64,000 nt of DNA from Triparma columacea (Eukaryota; Sar; Bolidophyceae; Parmales; Triparmaceae). The position numbers and the translations under genes are program-made. Where the stretch lies: NCBI GenBank assembly GCA_030267965.1, contig BRYA01001474.1, positions 5,422 through 69,421 on the forward strand, in the 5' to 3' direction. The first letter of the stretch is position 1. Each line of letters starts with the position of its first letter. The notes under the pieces are model-generated. The model searched no databases. It was given only the letters and a program-made list of their open reading frames with translations, and was not told the origin of the DNA. Positions 11,324 through 21,600 of the stretch are shown here, piece by piece.

Positions 11324-11642
11324 GTTGATGATGTTGTTGAGGGGAAATTTGGGGCTGGGTAGGAACGGTAGGGAAGCAAGTCGTGTTGTTTATTTTGATC
11401 TAATTTAGCTGAAAGAATATTGTACAGTGAGATGGTGGGAGGTTTGGTATTCGTTTTGTATGTTTGTGACGTTTGGATAACGAAAATGATGAGATGAGGT
11501 GTGAATGAGAGGAGAATTTGAAGGTGGGGTTTTGTTGAAAACTCCATTTTTCTCTCCTCTCGTTTGTACTTTTTCTCCTCCCGAATACCAAATTGTTTTC
11601 TCTGGGCCTCTCTTTCACCATTTAACAACTATCAAACCAAAT

Positions 11643-12711
11643 ATGAGATTAATACTACTACTCGTAGCAATTAGCTCAATATCACCATCCACCTCATTCC
11701 ATTTATGTACATTTCGACGCATACCAAACACCAGAAGGCTCACCTTTGTAAGAGCAGAGAATGTTGGAGGCAATGTGGGGGGCGATGTGGGAGGCAACGT
11801 AGAAAGCGACGGAGGAAGCGGGGCAGGAAGTGATGAGAAGAATGATGAGAAGATGGACAGTATGAAGGACGACCCACAGAGTAAAAAATTCAATGATGAG
11901 TTGAGGGAGATCAAGAAGAAGGTGTCCAACTCTGTGGGAGTGGGCAAGGTACGTAAAGAGGGGGTTGTTTCCAAAGGTGTTTCCAAAGGCAAACACGCTG
12001 AGCGGGCCCGGCACGACACGAGGGCTACGATCAAACTAATCTACCACTCCCTTCCCCACTCCTTCACCTAACCCCCCCTCCTCCCCCATTTCCAAGCTTG
12101 CTGGTAACACAACCCTTGTTGACCGTGAAATCTACTCCAGTCTGAAGAAGAAGGTCCTCGACACCCCCGATTCCCTCTCCCGTTTCACCTCTGAGAGCTC
12201 CCCCCCCACCGCCGGTTCCGGAAGCAGCAGCAAGGACCTTCAGGATGATGGTGTGTCGGAGAAAGAGAAGGTCAACGCGCCCATACCCGGTACCCCTCGT
12301 ATGGTAGTCAGCCCCGACTCCAAGTACACCCCCAGCGAGGTCGTCATCGCCGTCCTCGACGCCCTCCAGAACAACAATAGCCCGGCCCCGAACCACGGGA
12401 TCGCAGTACTCTTCGCCTTCACATCCCCGGCCTCGGCGTCCGTGGGGTCAGACATTAACGACTTCGCGGAGTACATACCCACCTCCAAGTACGCCATCCT
12501 CCTGAACTGGGACGAGCGTATGTTCGAGAAGAAGATCGTGTACAGCGCGGACAAAAAGAAGGCTTACCTGGACGTGAAGATCAGGGACAAGGACACGGAG
12601 GAGTGGGACGTCGTGAGCTGGGTGCTCAGCAGCAGGGCGCAGCAGGGGAGGGCGGGGGAGGTGTGGCTGGTTGATAGCATGCTTGTGAGAGGATCAAAGA
12701 GGGGGTATTAG
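11643..12711 (+). CDS. Unknown protein with signal/plastid-type presequence
   Basis: Two exons, join(11643..11948,12097..12711), 306 aa; donor AAG/GTACGT, acceptor CCAAG, phase 0. The ATG was chosen because a hydrophobic signal peptide (MRLILLLVAISSISPS) starts there, followed by SFHLCTFRRIPNTRR, a basic Ser-containing stretch like the S/A-F type bipartite plastid leader of red-lineage algae. The central part is low-complexity Gly/Asp/Lys. The C-terminal 150 residues look folded and well conserved in composition (SEVVIAVLDALQ, YAILLNWDERMFEKK, WDVVSWVLSSR), but I do not recognise the family. Plastid location is inference from the leader. It starts about 320 bp from the divergent beta-COP start. 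Confidence 0.8.
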
Positions 12712-12880
12712 GAAAGGGGGGAGGGGAAGATGGGGAGGCGGCTGGAGGAGAAGGGGGGGAGGGAGGGTCATACATAAAGGAAGGTATGGGACGAATCATT
12801 GTAAAGACAGCCTTTGCAAAATACACTCCTTTGTCGTTACAGCAGCCTTCATTTCAAGGCCTTTTTAATAACCCTTAGCA

Positions 12881-13963
12881 CTACCGGAAGTCCTGCCCAA
12901 TAACCTCATAGGCCGTCTTTAGCTTCCCGCCCCTTTCTTCCCACAGGTCCATCATCCACCCCGGGGTCTTGATGACCCCCTCCCTACTCCAGTGGTAGTA
13001 AATGTGTCCGAAGACAATCCCCAGCAAGTCTAGCGTTGGGAGCTGCCCCTCCAACAGGAACGTCTGCAGGAGGAAGAACCACGGCAGGTACTCCGCCTTA
13101 ATGTTGAAGAGCTCCATCAGGTTCACCTCCATCCCCTCGTGTATCCTGCTCCAGATGTAGACGAGGAAGGTGCTGAGGTTGTGGGCGAGGAGCTGGGGCT
13201 CAAAGCCAAAGGCGAAGTACGCCACCAGCATGCTACCCATACCGGTCATCATCATTACGAAGAACTCGGTAGGCTGGTCGTGGTGAAGGCGCTCGATCGC
13301 GGACATGTACGTCCACACAAACTGGGTGGTCAGGAGGTAGGAGATTCCAAAGGGGCCGTAGTTTAGGAAGCCAGTCAGCAGCCTCCAGACTTGACCCCTA
13401 AAGACGCCCCCGTAATCGAGGGTAGCGAAAGCGGGGTAACCACCGCCGGTAATGTAACCGTAGAACGTCAAGGCGAAGCTGGTGGTCAGAAACGCCTTGG
13501 TGACGGGAGGGGTGGTTTTGTAATGCTGGAGCATCCTAGAGGTGAAGGAATCCGATGACAGGGACTCGTCGAAGTCGGACATCCCGTCGATATCGGAGCC
13601 AAAGTCAGAGTCGTCGAAGTCCTCGTCTGAGCCCGAGCCGTCAAAGTCAGAGCCAGATTCACCTCCCCTAATCTTCAACAGTGAGGTACCTAAATTTGGA
13701 AGGTATTCTACCCCTTCAGTGTACATGCTACCACCCCTCGGTATCCCCCTTGAACTAAGACCCCTATTCTCGGCAGGAATCTTCAAATGTTCAATATTAC
13801 ACCACTTCCTCACACCCAAAACCGATGCTCCACCGACAACATCAGCAGTAATGAAGGTGGGAGACAAATTCCGTCTATTATTTGTATCTAGATGGTTTGA
13901 AATTTGCCTCGATGATAGACAGAAGTGAAGTTGGAGAGCAACGAGCAATAAAAGAGGCCTCAT
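12881..13963 (-). CDS. Derlin/Der1-family protein with secretory leader (candidate plastid SELMA sDer1)
   Basis: Single exon, 360 aa. Residues about 1-17 form a signal peptide (MRPLLLLVALQLHFCLSS), followed by a roughly 130-residue Ser/Asp/Gly-rich, transit-like and acidic region. Residues about 150-345 match Derlin: PPVTKAFLTTSFALT, GQVWRLLTGFLNYGPFGISYL with the conserved WR, AHNLSTFLVYIWSR, and LLGIVFGHIYYHW with a GxxxGH helix. Ordinary Derlins sit in the ER, start directly with the PPVT region, and serve in ERAD. A signal peptide plus long extension is what is known for symbiont-derived Der1 of the periplastidal translocon (SELMA) in red complex plastids. Membership of the family is solid; the SELMA assignment is inference. 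Its start lies 47 bp from the next gene's start. Confidence 0.87.
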   Translation of the reverse strand: MRPLLLLVALQLHFCLSSRQISNHLDTNNRRNLSPTFITADVVGGASVLGVRKWCNIEHLKIPAENRGLSSRGIPRGGSMYTEGVEYLPNLGTSLLKIRGGESGSDFDGSGSDEDFDDSDFGSDIDGMSDFDESLSSDSFTSRMLQHYKTTPPVTKAFLTTSFALTFYGYITGGGYPAFATLDYGGVFRGQVWRLLTGFLNYGPFGISYLLTTQFVWTYMSAIERLHHDQPTEFFVMMMTGMGSMLVAYFAFGFEPQLLAHNLSTFLVYIWSRIHEGMEVNLMELFNIKAEYLPWFFLLQTFLLEGQLPTLDLLGIVFGHIYYHWSREGVIKTPGWMMDLWEERGGKLKTAYEVIGQDFR

Positions 13964-14010
13964 GTTTGGCGATTATTCTGGAAAATTTTCTTTGGACTTT
14001 CAGCAAAGCA
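13964..14010. promoter_or_regulatory. Very short divergent intergenic region shared by two leader-bearing genes
   Basis: Only 47 bp separate the Derlin ATG (minus strand, 13963) from the ATG at 14011 of the plus-strand gene, if both starts are right. The 5' UTRs or promoters of the two genes must therefore overlap or lie inside the opposite transcript. No TATA box was recognised. Confidence 0.45.
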
Positions 14011-15617
14011 ATGATGATGCAGATGTGCTTCCTTGGGCTCATATTAGCCTCCTTGGGACGAACGCAAGCATTCCTATCGGGGTTAACCCCCTCTCTGGTA
14101 CCGTCAATTCCTCAAAGTCAATACAAATCGAAATATTTCCCATCTCAGCTTCCGAGACTTTTGGCGACATCACAGCCCAACCTGCCAGAGAGTTCCCCTT
14201 GTGGTTCGAACGGGTCGTCAGGCGAGGGTTCTAACGATGACGTCGACATTACCAGCCCCAACCATCCATCTGCGGCCCCTTTGAAGTCGTCCACCCCCAC
14301 GATTCTCTCCCTGCAGTCAAGTTTCTACACACTCCTCCAGAACGACCCCACCCCCTCCCAGATCGCCCCTTTTCTTTCGTCTCCAGTTTTCCACCACGTC
14401 CCCCCGAGCTCTTCTAACGTTGGACCGACGACTGAGACAAAAGAAGCCATCGAGCACTTCTCATCAGTTGATCCTGGCTTGAGGATTGATGTTACGGACG
14501 TTACGATTCTAGTAGAGGCGGAGGTGAGACATGCATGCGAGGGAAACTGGCGTGTATAGGTGTGGGCGAAGAGAAACGCGGTGATGAATGAGAAACGCCA
14601 ATCTCAACTAACCTCCTTCGCCCCATCACCCCACTGTAGACTGTGATTGTAACGAACCAAGTGGAGACTGTACGGTCGTCTCCCTCGAAGGTAGAAGGCT
14701 CTACTGGTAGACGGGCCCGCGCGTCCGTGCATGACGTCTGGAGCTACAACACAATTCTGGTATGGGTCAAGGAGGTCGACCCCGAGTCTGGCATCCACCA
14801 GTGGCTCATAAGGGGGGCGTTCACGTCAGACTCTTCGAGGCTGGCAAGAGAGGGCGGAGGGGGGGGGGCAGACGTTAGGAAACCGAGCCACAGGTCGAGG
14901 GTCAGGAAGGAAACGACTAACCTGGGGGGGGGGGATGACGACTTGATGGGACTCATGCAAGCGCTGGGAGGCATTCGGGACTCTACGTCGCCAAACTCGT
15001 CGCTGATGGGCGGCGGAAACGGGAAAGGTAGAATAGTCGTCGCTCTGAAGGGAGGTTCTCTGTCTTCTTCCAGTTCCGGCGGGGACGACGTCTGGGACGG
15101 GACTGAGGGCTTCGACGATCCCGAAGGCGTCGATGACGCTGATGAGGACGACGAGGATATATCGAAACTCGTTGTCAAGAGCCTCATTGATCTCAACCAA
15201 AAGGCGATGATCTCAGGGGCCCAGAAAGCCGCAGCAATCATGGAGGTTGTAAAGAACAGGTAAGAATTTTGCAAAAGCCCCCCCCCCCATCTCCCCAAGC
15301 GATAGTTTCAATACTGACACAAAGCCTTTATGTCCGCAGGTCCAGGGATAAGGTGCACAGGTGCGAGATTTGCAACGGTTGGGAAGTCGTGGACGGCGGG
15401 GGTGGCGGAGGAGGTGAGAATGTGGGGGAAATCCGAGGGTTCCGCGAGGCCCCTTTTTGAGACGACGGCGTAATCTTCTAACGCACACCCTTTGCTCGCC
15501 CCCCCCCCCCCCCCTCAAACCCCAGAGGAGTTTGCCGATATTGTAAAGATGTGGTGGAAGCAGCAACAGCGGAAGGCGGAGAAGACCAAAGGTGCCGGGG
15601 AAGACAACGTCGGGTGA
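14011..15617 (+). CDS. Unknown, probably plastid-targeted protein with a possible NTF2-like domain
   Basis: Four exons, join(14011..14523,14640..15259,15340..15413,15526..15617), 432 aa; every junction has GT-AG borders and phases 0, 2 and 1 that close the frame. The leader MMMQMCFLGLILASLGRTQAF is a signal peptide ending in an AF motif typical of red-lineage plastid leaders. Residues about 95-250 resemble a small cone-like NTF2/SnoaL fold in pattern (LQSSFYTLLQNDPTP ... WSYNTILVWVKEVD ... HQWLIRGAFTSD), but this is a weak call. A Gly/Ser/Asp-rich disordered part follows, then HRCEICNGWEVVD with one CxxC, and a Lys/Gln-rich helical end (WWKQQQRKAEKTK). Function unknown. Confidence 0.82.
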
Positions 15618-15781
15618 ATACCAAAACCGACTTCTTTGTTGTGAATGGACGCCTTCTTATTAATTGCTTTGCGTTTCTCGTTCTCTCTTCATTTTTCTCC
15701 TCCTGCCCCACTTCTTCTCAAACTTTATATTCCGTTCCCATGCCCTCCCTCATCCCAACCCATTCGCCTCTTTTAAGCATA

Positions 15782-18360
15782 TTAATTGTTGCCCTCTCTC
15801 GGCCCAATAACCCTTTCGACGTAAGCCTTTACGATACTGTTGATCTCCTTCCCCTGGTCGGTCTTGAAGTAAACCTTTGATTGGTGTTGGACGCCTCCCG
15901 TAACCACGACGAACGAGTTTGAAGAGTGGCCCCACGTGACAACGTCCTTGTAGGTGTATTCGGCCAGAAACTCCTTTGTGTCGGGGTCGACAATCAGGAT
16001 TCCCTTGGAGTTGATGGCTAAGACGATGGCGGACGGGAATCTTAAACTGCTGTTCTGGGGCTCTGCGAAGAAGTAGGCGGAACCGTAGATCTTCCAGCTC
16101 TTGACATAGTCGAGGTACGACAGCCTAGCCTCGTTGGTGGAATAGCCGCTGAGTTTGGCGTATAGCTTGAGGATCTGCTGGATGAGCTCGGCGCTCCTGT
16201 CGCTGCCGTCGGCGAAGTACTTGCTCGCTAGGAACTTCATCAGCTTGGGTTTCTGTGTCTTGGGGTCTACGCCGTCGAGCTCTGTGAACTCCTTCCCTGG
16301 GCCAGGATGGTCCCCGTACATTTCCTGGACCTGGAGTGCTGCCAGGGTAAGGCTGTCCTGCTCCGTGCAGGGGTACCTTGCATCGACGACGTCAGTGCTC
16401 GCCTGGAGGTACATCATTTCGATGCCCGAGTGATCATCATCAGGAATGTCGAAGAACAACCTAACCTTGTACACAAACTGGAACTCCTGGATCTTGGCGC
16501 CCTTGCCCTTGCCCTTCCTCTCCTCGACCGCTAGCCTCTGCCAGTAAGATACCAGATCCATGAGCCTCTCCTCAGGCTCGAGCACCCTTTCCTCGTCGTC
16601 GCTGCTAACCTCAAACAAGGCATAGGGGGAGGTGTCGTCAATTCCCAGTTTCTTGGCAACAAGGACGTTGAACTCCGCAGCTGTCATCCAGCTGTCGGTC
16701 TGGAGCATGATATACTTCTTGTCCAAGAAATTAACCCTCACTGTGACCTTGGCGCAGCGCTTCAGGGCCTCGAGCTCGACCTGGGTAGGGATCTCCCTGC
16801 GGGGGCCGAGATCAAAGATTCGGGGAATACGCTTCAGGGCGAACTCCGCGTACTTAGGAATAAAGTCCCCGGAGTCGTCCAGCTTGCGCGCGCAAAACTG
16901 GGTCAGGGGAATCTGGAGCCTTGACGATGGCGGAAAGCAGGAGAGCATGATGACCATAAGCTGCCACCCCCTTACAGACGAAACGGGGTCCGGATTGTTA
17001 TTAACCTGCTTGCAGATTTGGCAGAACACCTCATCCCTGAGCTGCTCCGGGGCGAGCATAAGGGAAGAAAGTATCTTCGTAACATGCCCAAGAGGCTCCT
17101 TTGACGACCCTCGATCGCCCATGTAGCCAGTGACATTCCTGAAGGTTTGAAGGGCCTCGCTGGAAAGGTCAGGGGGGAGTTGCAGGAGGCTCGTTTTGAT
17201 GAGGTCATTCTTCCAGCTCGAGATTTTCTCCACACTCGTCTTCGAATTGAACATGCCCTTTCTGTCGAGCTTGAAGTACTCCTCGACAAATTTTTCAAAG
17301 GTGACGTCCCCGATACCCGCGGTGATTTCTTCCACTGACTTAAGAACACCGCAGGGGTCGTTCTTGTCCTCCTTGGCCCCGTCACCGCCCCCCTCTTCGT
17401 TGGTTGCGGCGTCAACGTCGTTCTCAACCTCGTTCGACTCAGGGTCCACCGCCGCAGCAGTAGCCGCAGAGCTGACTGCTACGCCAGCAGCACCCTCATC
17501 TTTACGTACCGCCTTCGAAATTCCCCCCCCCCCCTCAGTCGTTACCTCCGCAGCGCCGCCCTCTGTCGCCTTTTTTGCCTCCTCCACCTTTGGATCCACA
17601 TAGCCCTCGGGCTTGTCCCATCTGCTCTCTTTAGTCTTTTTGTTATAGTAGTAGGTCTGTCCGCTGTCAGGGTCTATCTTACTGGCCCAGTCTCCCCCGC
17701 CCTTGTTGGCAGGTTTGAACTTCTCAGGTTTATCCCACGTCGTCTCTTTGGTGGAGCGATTGTAGTAATAGTAGTTTCCGGAGGTAGAGTCGAGCTTCTC
17801 CACCCACTCTGCGGGTTTGTCGCCCCCGCCAGTTCCTGGTGCAGGGTCAGAGGCACCCTTGAGCTCAGCAGGGTACTCCCAACTTGATTCCTGCAGGTGA
17901 AAAGTTTGGCGATGGGGACTTGGTCAGTTAGGTTATCAGGGGCAAGGGAGGGGGAGGAGGGGGGGGATGGGAGTGGGTCCTGGGCGAGAATGTAGGAGCG
18001 GGAGCTAGGTCGGAGGTGTGCGTATACCAGAGAGGGGTGCAAAGGCCTCAGCGGTTACTGAGACGAGACATCCCAACACTCCTCATCAGGGCTGAATTAG
18101 AGGGGCTCAATCTGCGGGTCGCACTGATTTGGGGTGTCCTGGGCAACAATTTCGTCGTATATCCCCCTATATTCTACACTAGCGCTCAGGCTGTCCCAAG
18201 AAGCCCAGTAAACAACCTGCCCCAACTAAGATATGCGCCCGAGAACTCTCATAAATTTGTGAGCCAAACCTACCTTTGTTACGGTGTTCGCGTAGTACTT
18301 TCTCCCGGTTGACGGGTCGGTGTTCTCCACCCAGTCTCCTCCAATCTTAACAGCAGACAT
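15782..18360 (-). CDS. WW-MyTH4-FERM protein without a motor domain
   Basis: Two exons, complement(join(15782..17890,18274..18360)), 731 aa; donor ACAAAG/GTAGGT, acceptor CTGCAG, phase 0. The junction falls inside the first WW domain and restores it (KYYANTVTK-ESSWEYP). WW domains lie at about residues 7-40, 53-86 and 91-124, each with the second Trp followed by -xxP. An Ala/Glu/Gly-rich linker, a MyTH4 domain (about 240-400, with LRDEVFCQICKQ) and a FERM domain (about 405-720, ending in a PH-like lobe) follow. MyTH4-FERM tails of myosins and of plant KCBP kinesin bind microtubules and membrane proteins, and WW modules bind Pro-rich ligands. No myosin or kinesin head is encoded here, so this is probably a stand-alone cytoskeletal adaptor. 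Confidence 0.92.
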
Positions 18361-18698
18361 TGGCGTTGGCCGTTCGGGTTTGGTCTTAAGGACAGAAAAG
18401 AAAAATCTGTTTTGGCCGGAGAACGCAACGAAACAGAGAGTGAGCAACACTTTGTTTACCTGCCAAGCCTGTGGCAACACTTCTCAGTTGTAGTGAGAGA
18501 TAACCTCGGAGTCGCATTATTTCTGCGTTATTATCCGTCTTCCTGGTGAGCTTTGATCTGGTGAAGCCCAGCTAAAGGAGTTCTTTTCAGAAAATATCCC
18601 CATAACAGACCGAAGAGGTCGTCCTCTGTGTTGCCCATTTTTGGCACCCTTCCAGTAAATCTTAGGTTATTACTGTTCGATTTTAGCTTCTGATACCC
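18361..18698. promoter_or_regulatory. Divergent promoter region
   Basis: 338 bp between the start of the MyTH4-FERM gene (minus) and the cyclase gene (plus). Only short frames are present. It should carry both promoters and 5' UTRs; I recognised no specific element. Confidence 0.4.
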
Positions 18699-21600
18699 AT
18701 GTCGTCGAATTCTGTACTGCCGGAGTTTGTTCCTCAATCCACAAGCAGTCAAGACCCAAGCAAACCGCCCTCCAGCGGGGCAGGAGGAACTAGTGGGCTC
18801 CCAGTATTGGATGAGACCAAGGTAACTCCTTCGACGGTGGACATTGGCGCGGCCACTGATGAGCCGTCTTGGTTCGCCTCTCTTCCGGCTGCTCAAAAGG
18901 ATAGCTTGAGGACTACCATCGAGGGGCTTGACAGAGTGCGGAGTTCAGGTGACAAACAAGACAAAAAGGACCAGATCCTGATGCGCATGGCGGAAGCTCA
19001 GGAGAAACTAAATAAGAATCCTGACGACCTGAATGCCCAAAGCGAACTCGATAACTACCAGAAAGATCTCGACCATTGGGAGAAAGAGAAAACCTTTGTT
19101 CAAAATGTGTGCGATGAGTACTCGATCGAGCCAAGCCAATTACAAGAGCTGAGGGATTTGATGCCTTCCGATGGGTCTAGTGCGTCAACCCCCGCTTCCC
19201 CCATAACGGACGTTAAGCAGCAGCGATCCCTCCCCCTCAAGTCGAGGCAGTTCTCTCTACACAATGGAGCCGGGGTCGTAGACTCTTACGAGACTCACGA
19301 ACAGTTTGAGGTCAGAAAGGCTCAGGAGAAACTTGAGAGGCTCCAGCAGACTTACCTCCACCCGACGTACTTGACCTTCATGTACAAAGACAAGGAAGTC
19401 ATCAAGGAAGTCATCGAGATGGAGGACGAGTATTACAGAGAGGATGCGTCCCGGTTCAAGTCCACTTTGAGTGCGCTATTCACTTACGCGCTTCAGTTTT
19501 TCGTGGTTGTAATGACGTTCAACGACATATTCCAAATTATTTCCAAGGATGATGAAGACGTTGAGAAGATTGGAGAACACTACGGTTATGAAGATGTTGA
19601 TAAGGCAATTGAGAAGGCCGCAGATTATCGAAAGCAATTTCACACCTGGATGATCCTTATTCGCTTCTTGATCTTCCAGCCTCTTGTCTTCTTCGGATGC
19701 ACGTTCTTCAAATCTGACAACTACTACACGAACCCTGGACACCTTCTCGGGGCATTTTCCTATTTTTCGGTCTATTTTCATTGCTATTCTCTCATGTGGC
19801 TAAATAAAAACTACGGCCCCCACGTCTTCTTCCTCATCATCATCTTTTACATGACTCCCCTCAAAACCTTCAACGTGTTCATGCTCAGCATTGTCCACTG
19901 CGTCTTCTTTCTTTTGATCGTATTTTACATCGAGTATATGGATACTCATGTGGATAATGATGAATCGAAGTGCAAGAGTGACGCCAATGACGGCTACCAG
20001 TTTAAGTGCGAGCCAAATACCCCAGAGTTCGTTGATGACAAGACCTCTCTTGACAAATTAATGGAATTGGCAGAGGTAAGTAACAAAATCTACTGCTGAG
20101 ACATTAGCACACACTCCCCTGACTACTATTTTGCCCTGATATTATCCCGACCCCTACCCTGACACCAATCTACCCCCCTCCCTCCCCTCTTCCTCCCTCC
20201 CTTCCACCACCTCGCTTTTGCATCGTACGCAGCCCATCTTGGTCATCGTCACCACGATTGCTGTTGGATTCTACATATCCTACAGGCGCGAGAAGTCCTC
20301 GAGGAGGAACTTCATTACCGTAAAGACGAATGAGTGCCAGACTGACATTATGAGGCTCTCAACGGAGCAGAACCAACTTATGCTTCAGTCCATGCTCCCT
20401 CAGGAAATGATTGAGAAGTTCAAGTTGAAAGACACTGCCCTTGTCGTGGACACCTACGCCGAAGTCACCGTCCTCTTCTGCATCATTGACAACTTCGTAG
20501 AAATAGCGAGGACTATCAGTCCCGAGAACCTCCTCTTCCTCCTGAACATAGTCTATTCAGAGTTTGACAGGATCACGGAGGAGACTGGGGTTTACAAGAT
20601 TGAAACAGTCGGAGAGGTGTTCATGGGGTGCGCTGGCTGCCCCCAGAGGGTGATAGACCACGCGGACAAGGCTGCCCGCTGCGCCACTGAGATGATGAAG
20701 GCAATGCCCGACATCAGGAACACGCTCAGCAAGAAGTTGGAGGGAGATGCCGGGAAGTCCAGCGTCATCCGGCGCCTCAACATCAAGATTGGGCTCAATT
20801 CTGGGAAAATCGTCGCCGGAGTGCTCAACACTCCTGCAACGATCCGCTTCAAGCTCTTTGGGGACACTGTCAACACGGCTTCAAGGATGCAGTCGCTCTC
20901 AAAGCCCGGAAAGATCCAAATTAGCGAGAAATGTTATAGAAAGCTCGTCGCCGGAGCTGACCACAGGTACTATGTGTTTTCTGAGAAGAGGCAAGTCGAG
21001 GCCAAGGGCAAGGGCACCCTCGACACTTGGTTTTTAGAAAAGGTGCTCACCGATAAGGAGTTCAAGAGGCAAGGGATGCAACTCGTGAAGCGCAAATCCC
21101 AAATAGTTGTGAACGAAGAAGGAGACGAGGAGATCGGGGATAAGGCGAACGGCTTTGACTCCACCAACATTTCAGGGAAAATCAGGGCCAAGCTCGCGGT
21201 TTCCTTGCCGTCTGCTCTCGACGGGAGTAGCAAGAATTTGCTGAACGGATGGGATGGGCAGAGATACGGATCGGATGGGCAGAGATCAGGGGGCAGCATG
21301 TCCTTAGACCAGAACCGTCCGTCCATAAGCTCAGGAAATCTCGGGTACAAATCTCCAACAGAATCGTCCTCGTCCAGTTTCAATAACATGCTCTCCTCCT
21401 CTACGAAGCCTGGTGGTACAATGGCGCGGAGAGGTACATTCATGCAGAAAGGAAACTCTGGTGGTTTTGCGTTGTCCGGAGGCCATGGTGGTGCCAGTGG
21501 TATCTCACTTCCCAACCAGACTGACTCAGTCGAAACAACATTCAGAAAGATATACAATAAAAACTATAGGAAAAAAGAGAGGGAAGCGAAGGATTTGGGG

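Noticed and set aside
20101..20232. Stop codon after the first cyclase block as a gene end
   Set aside because: A GAG/GTAAGT donor and GCAG acceptor in phase 0 join the blocks, and the second block starts inside a membrane helix without its own plausible start.
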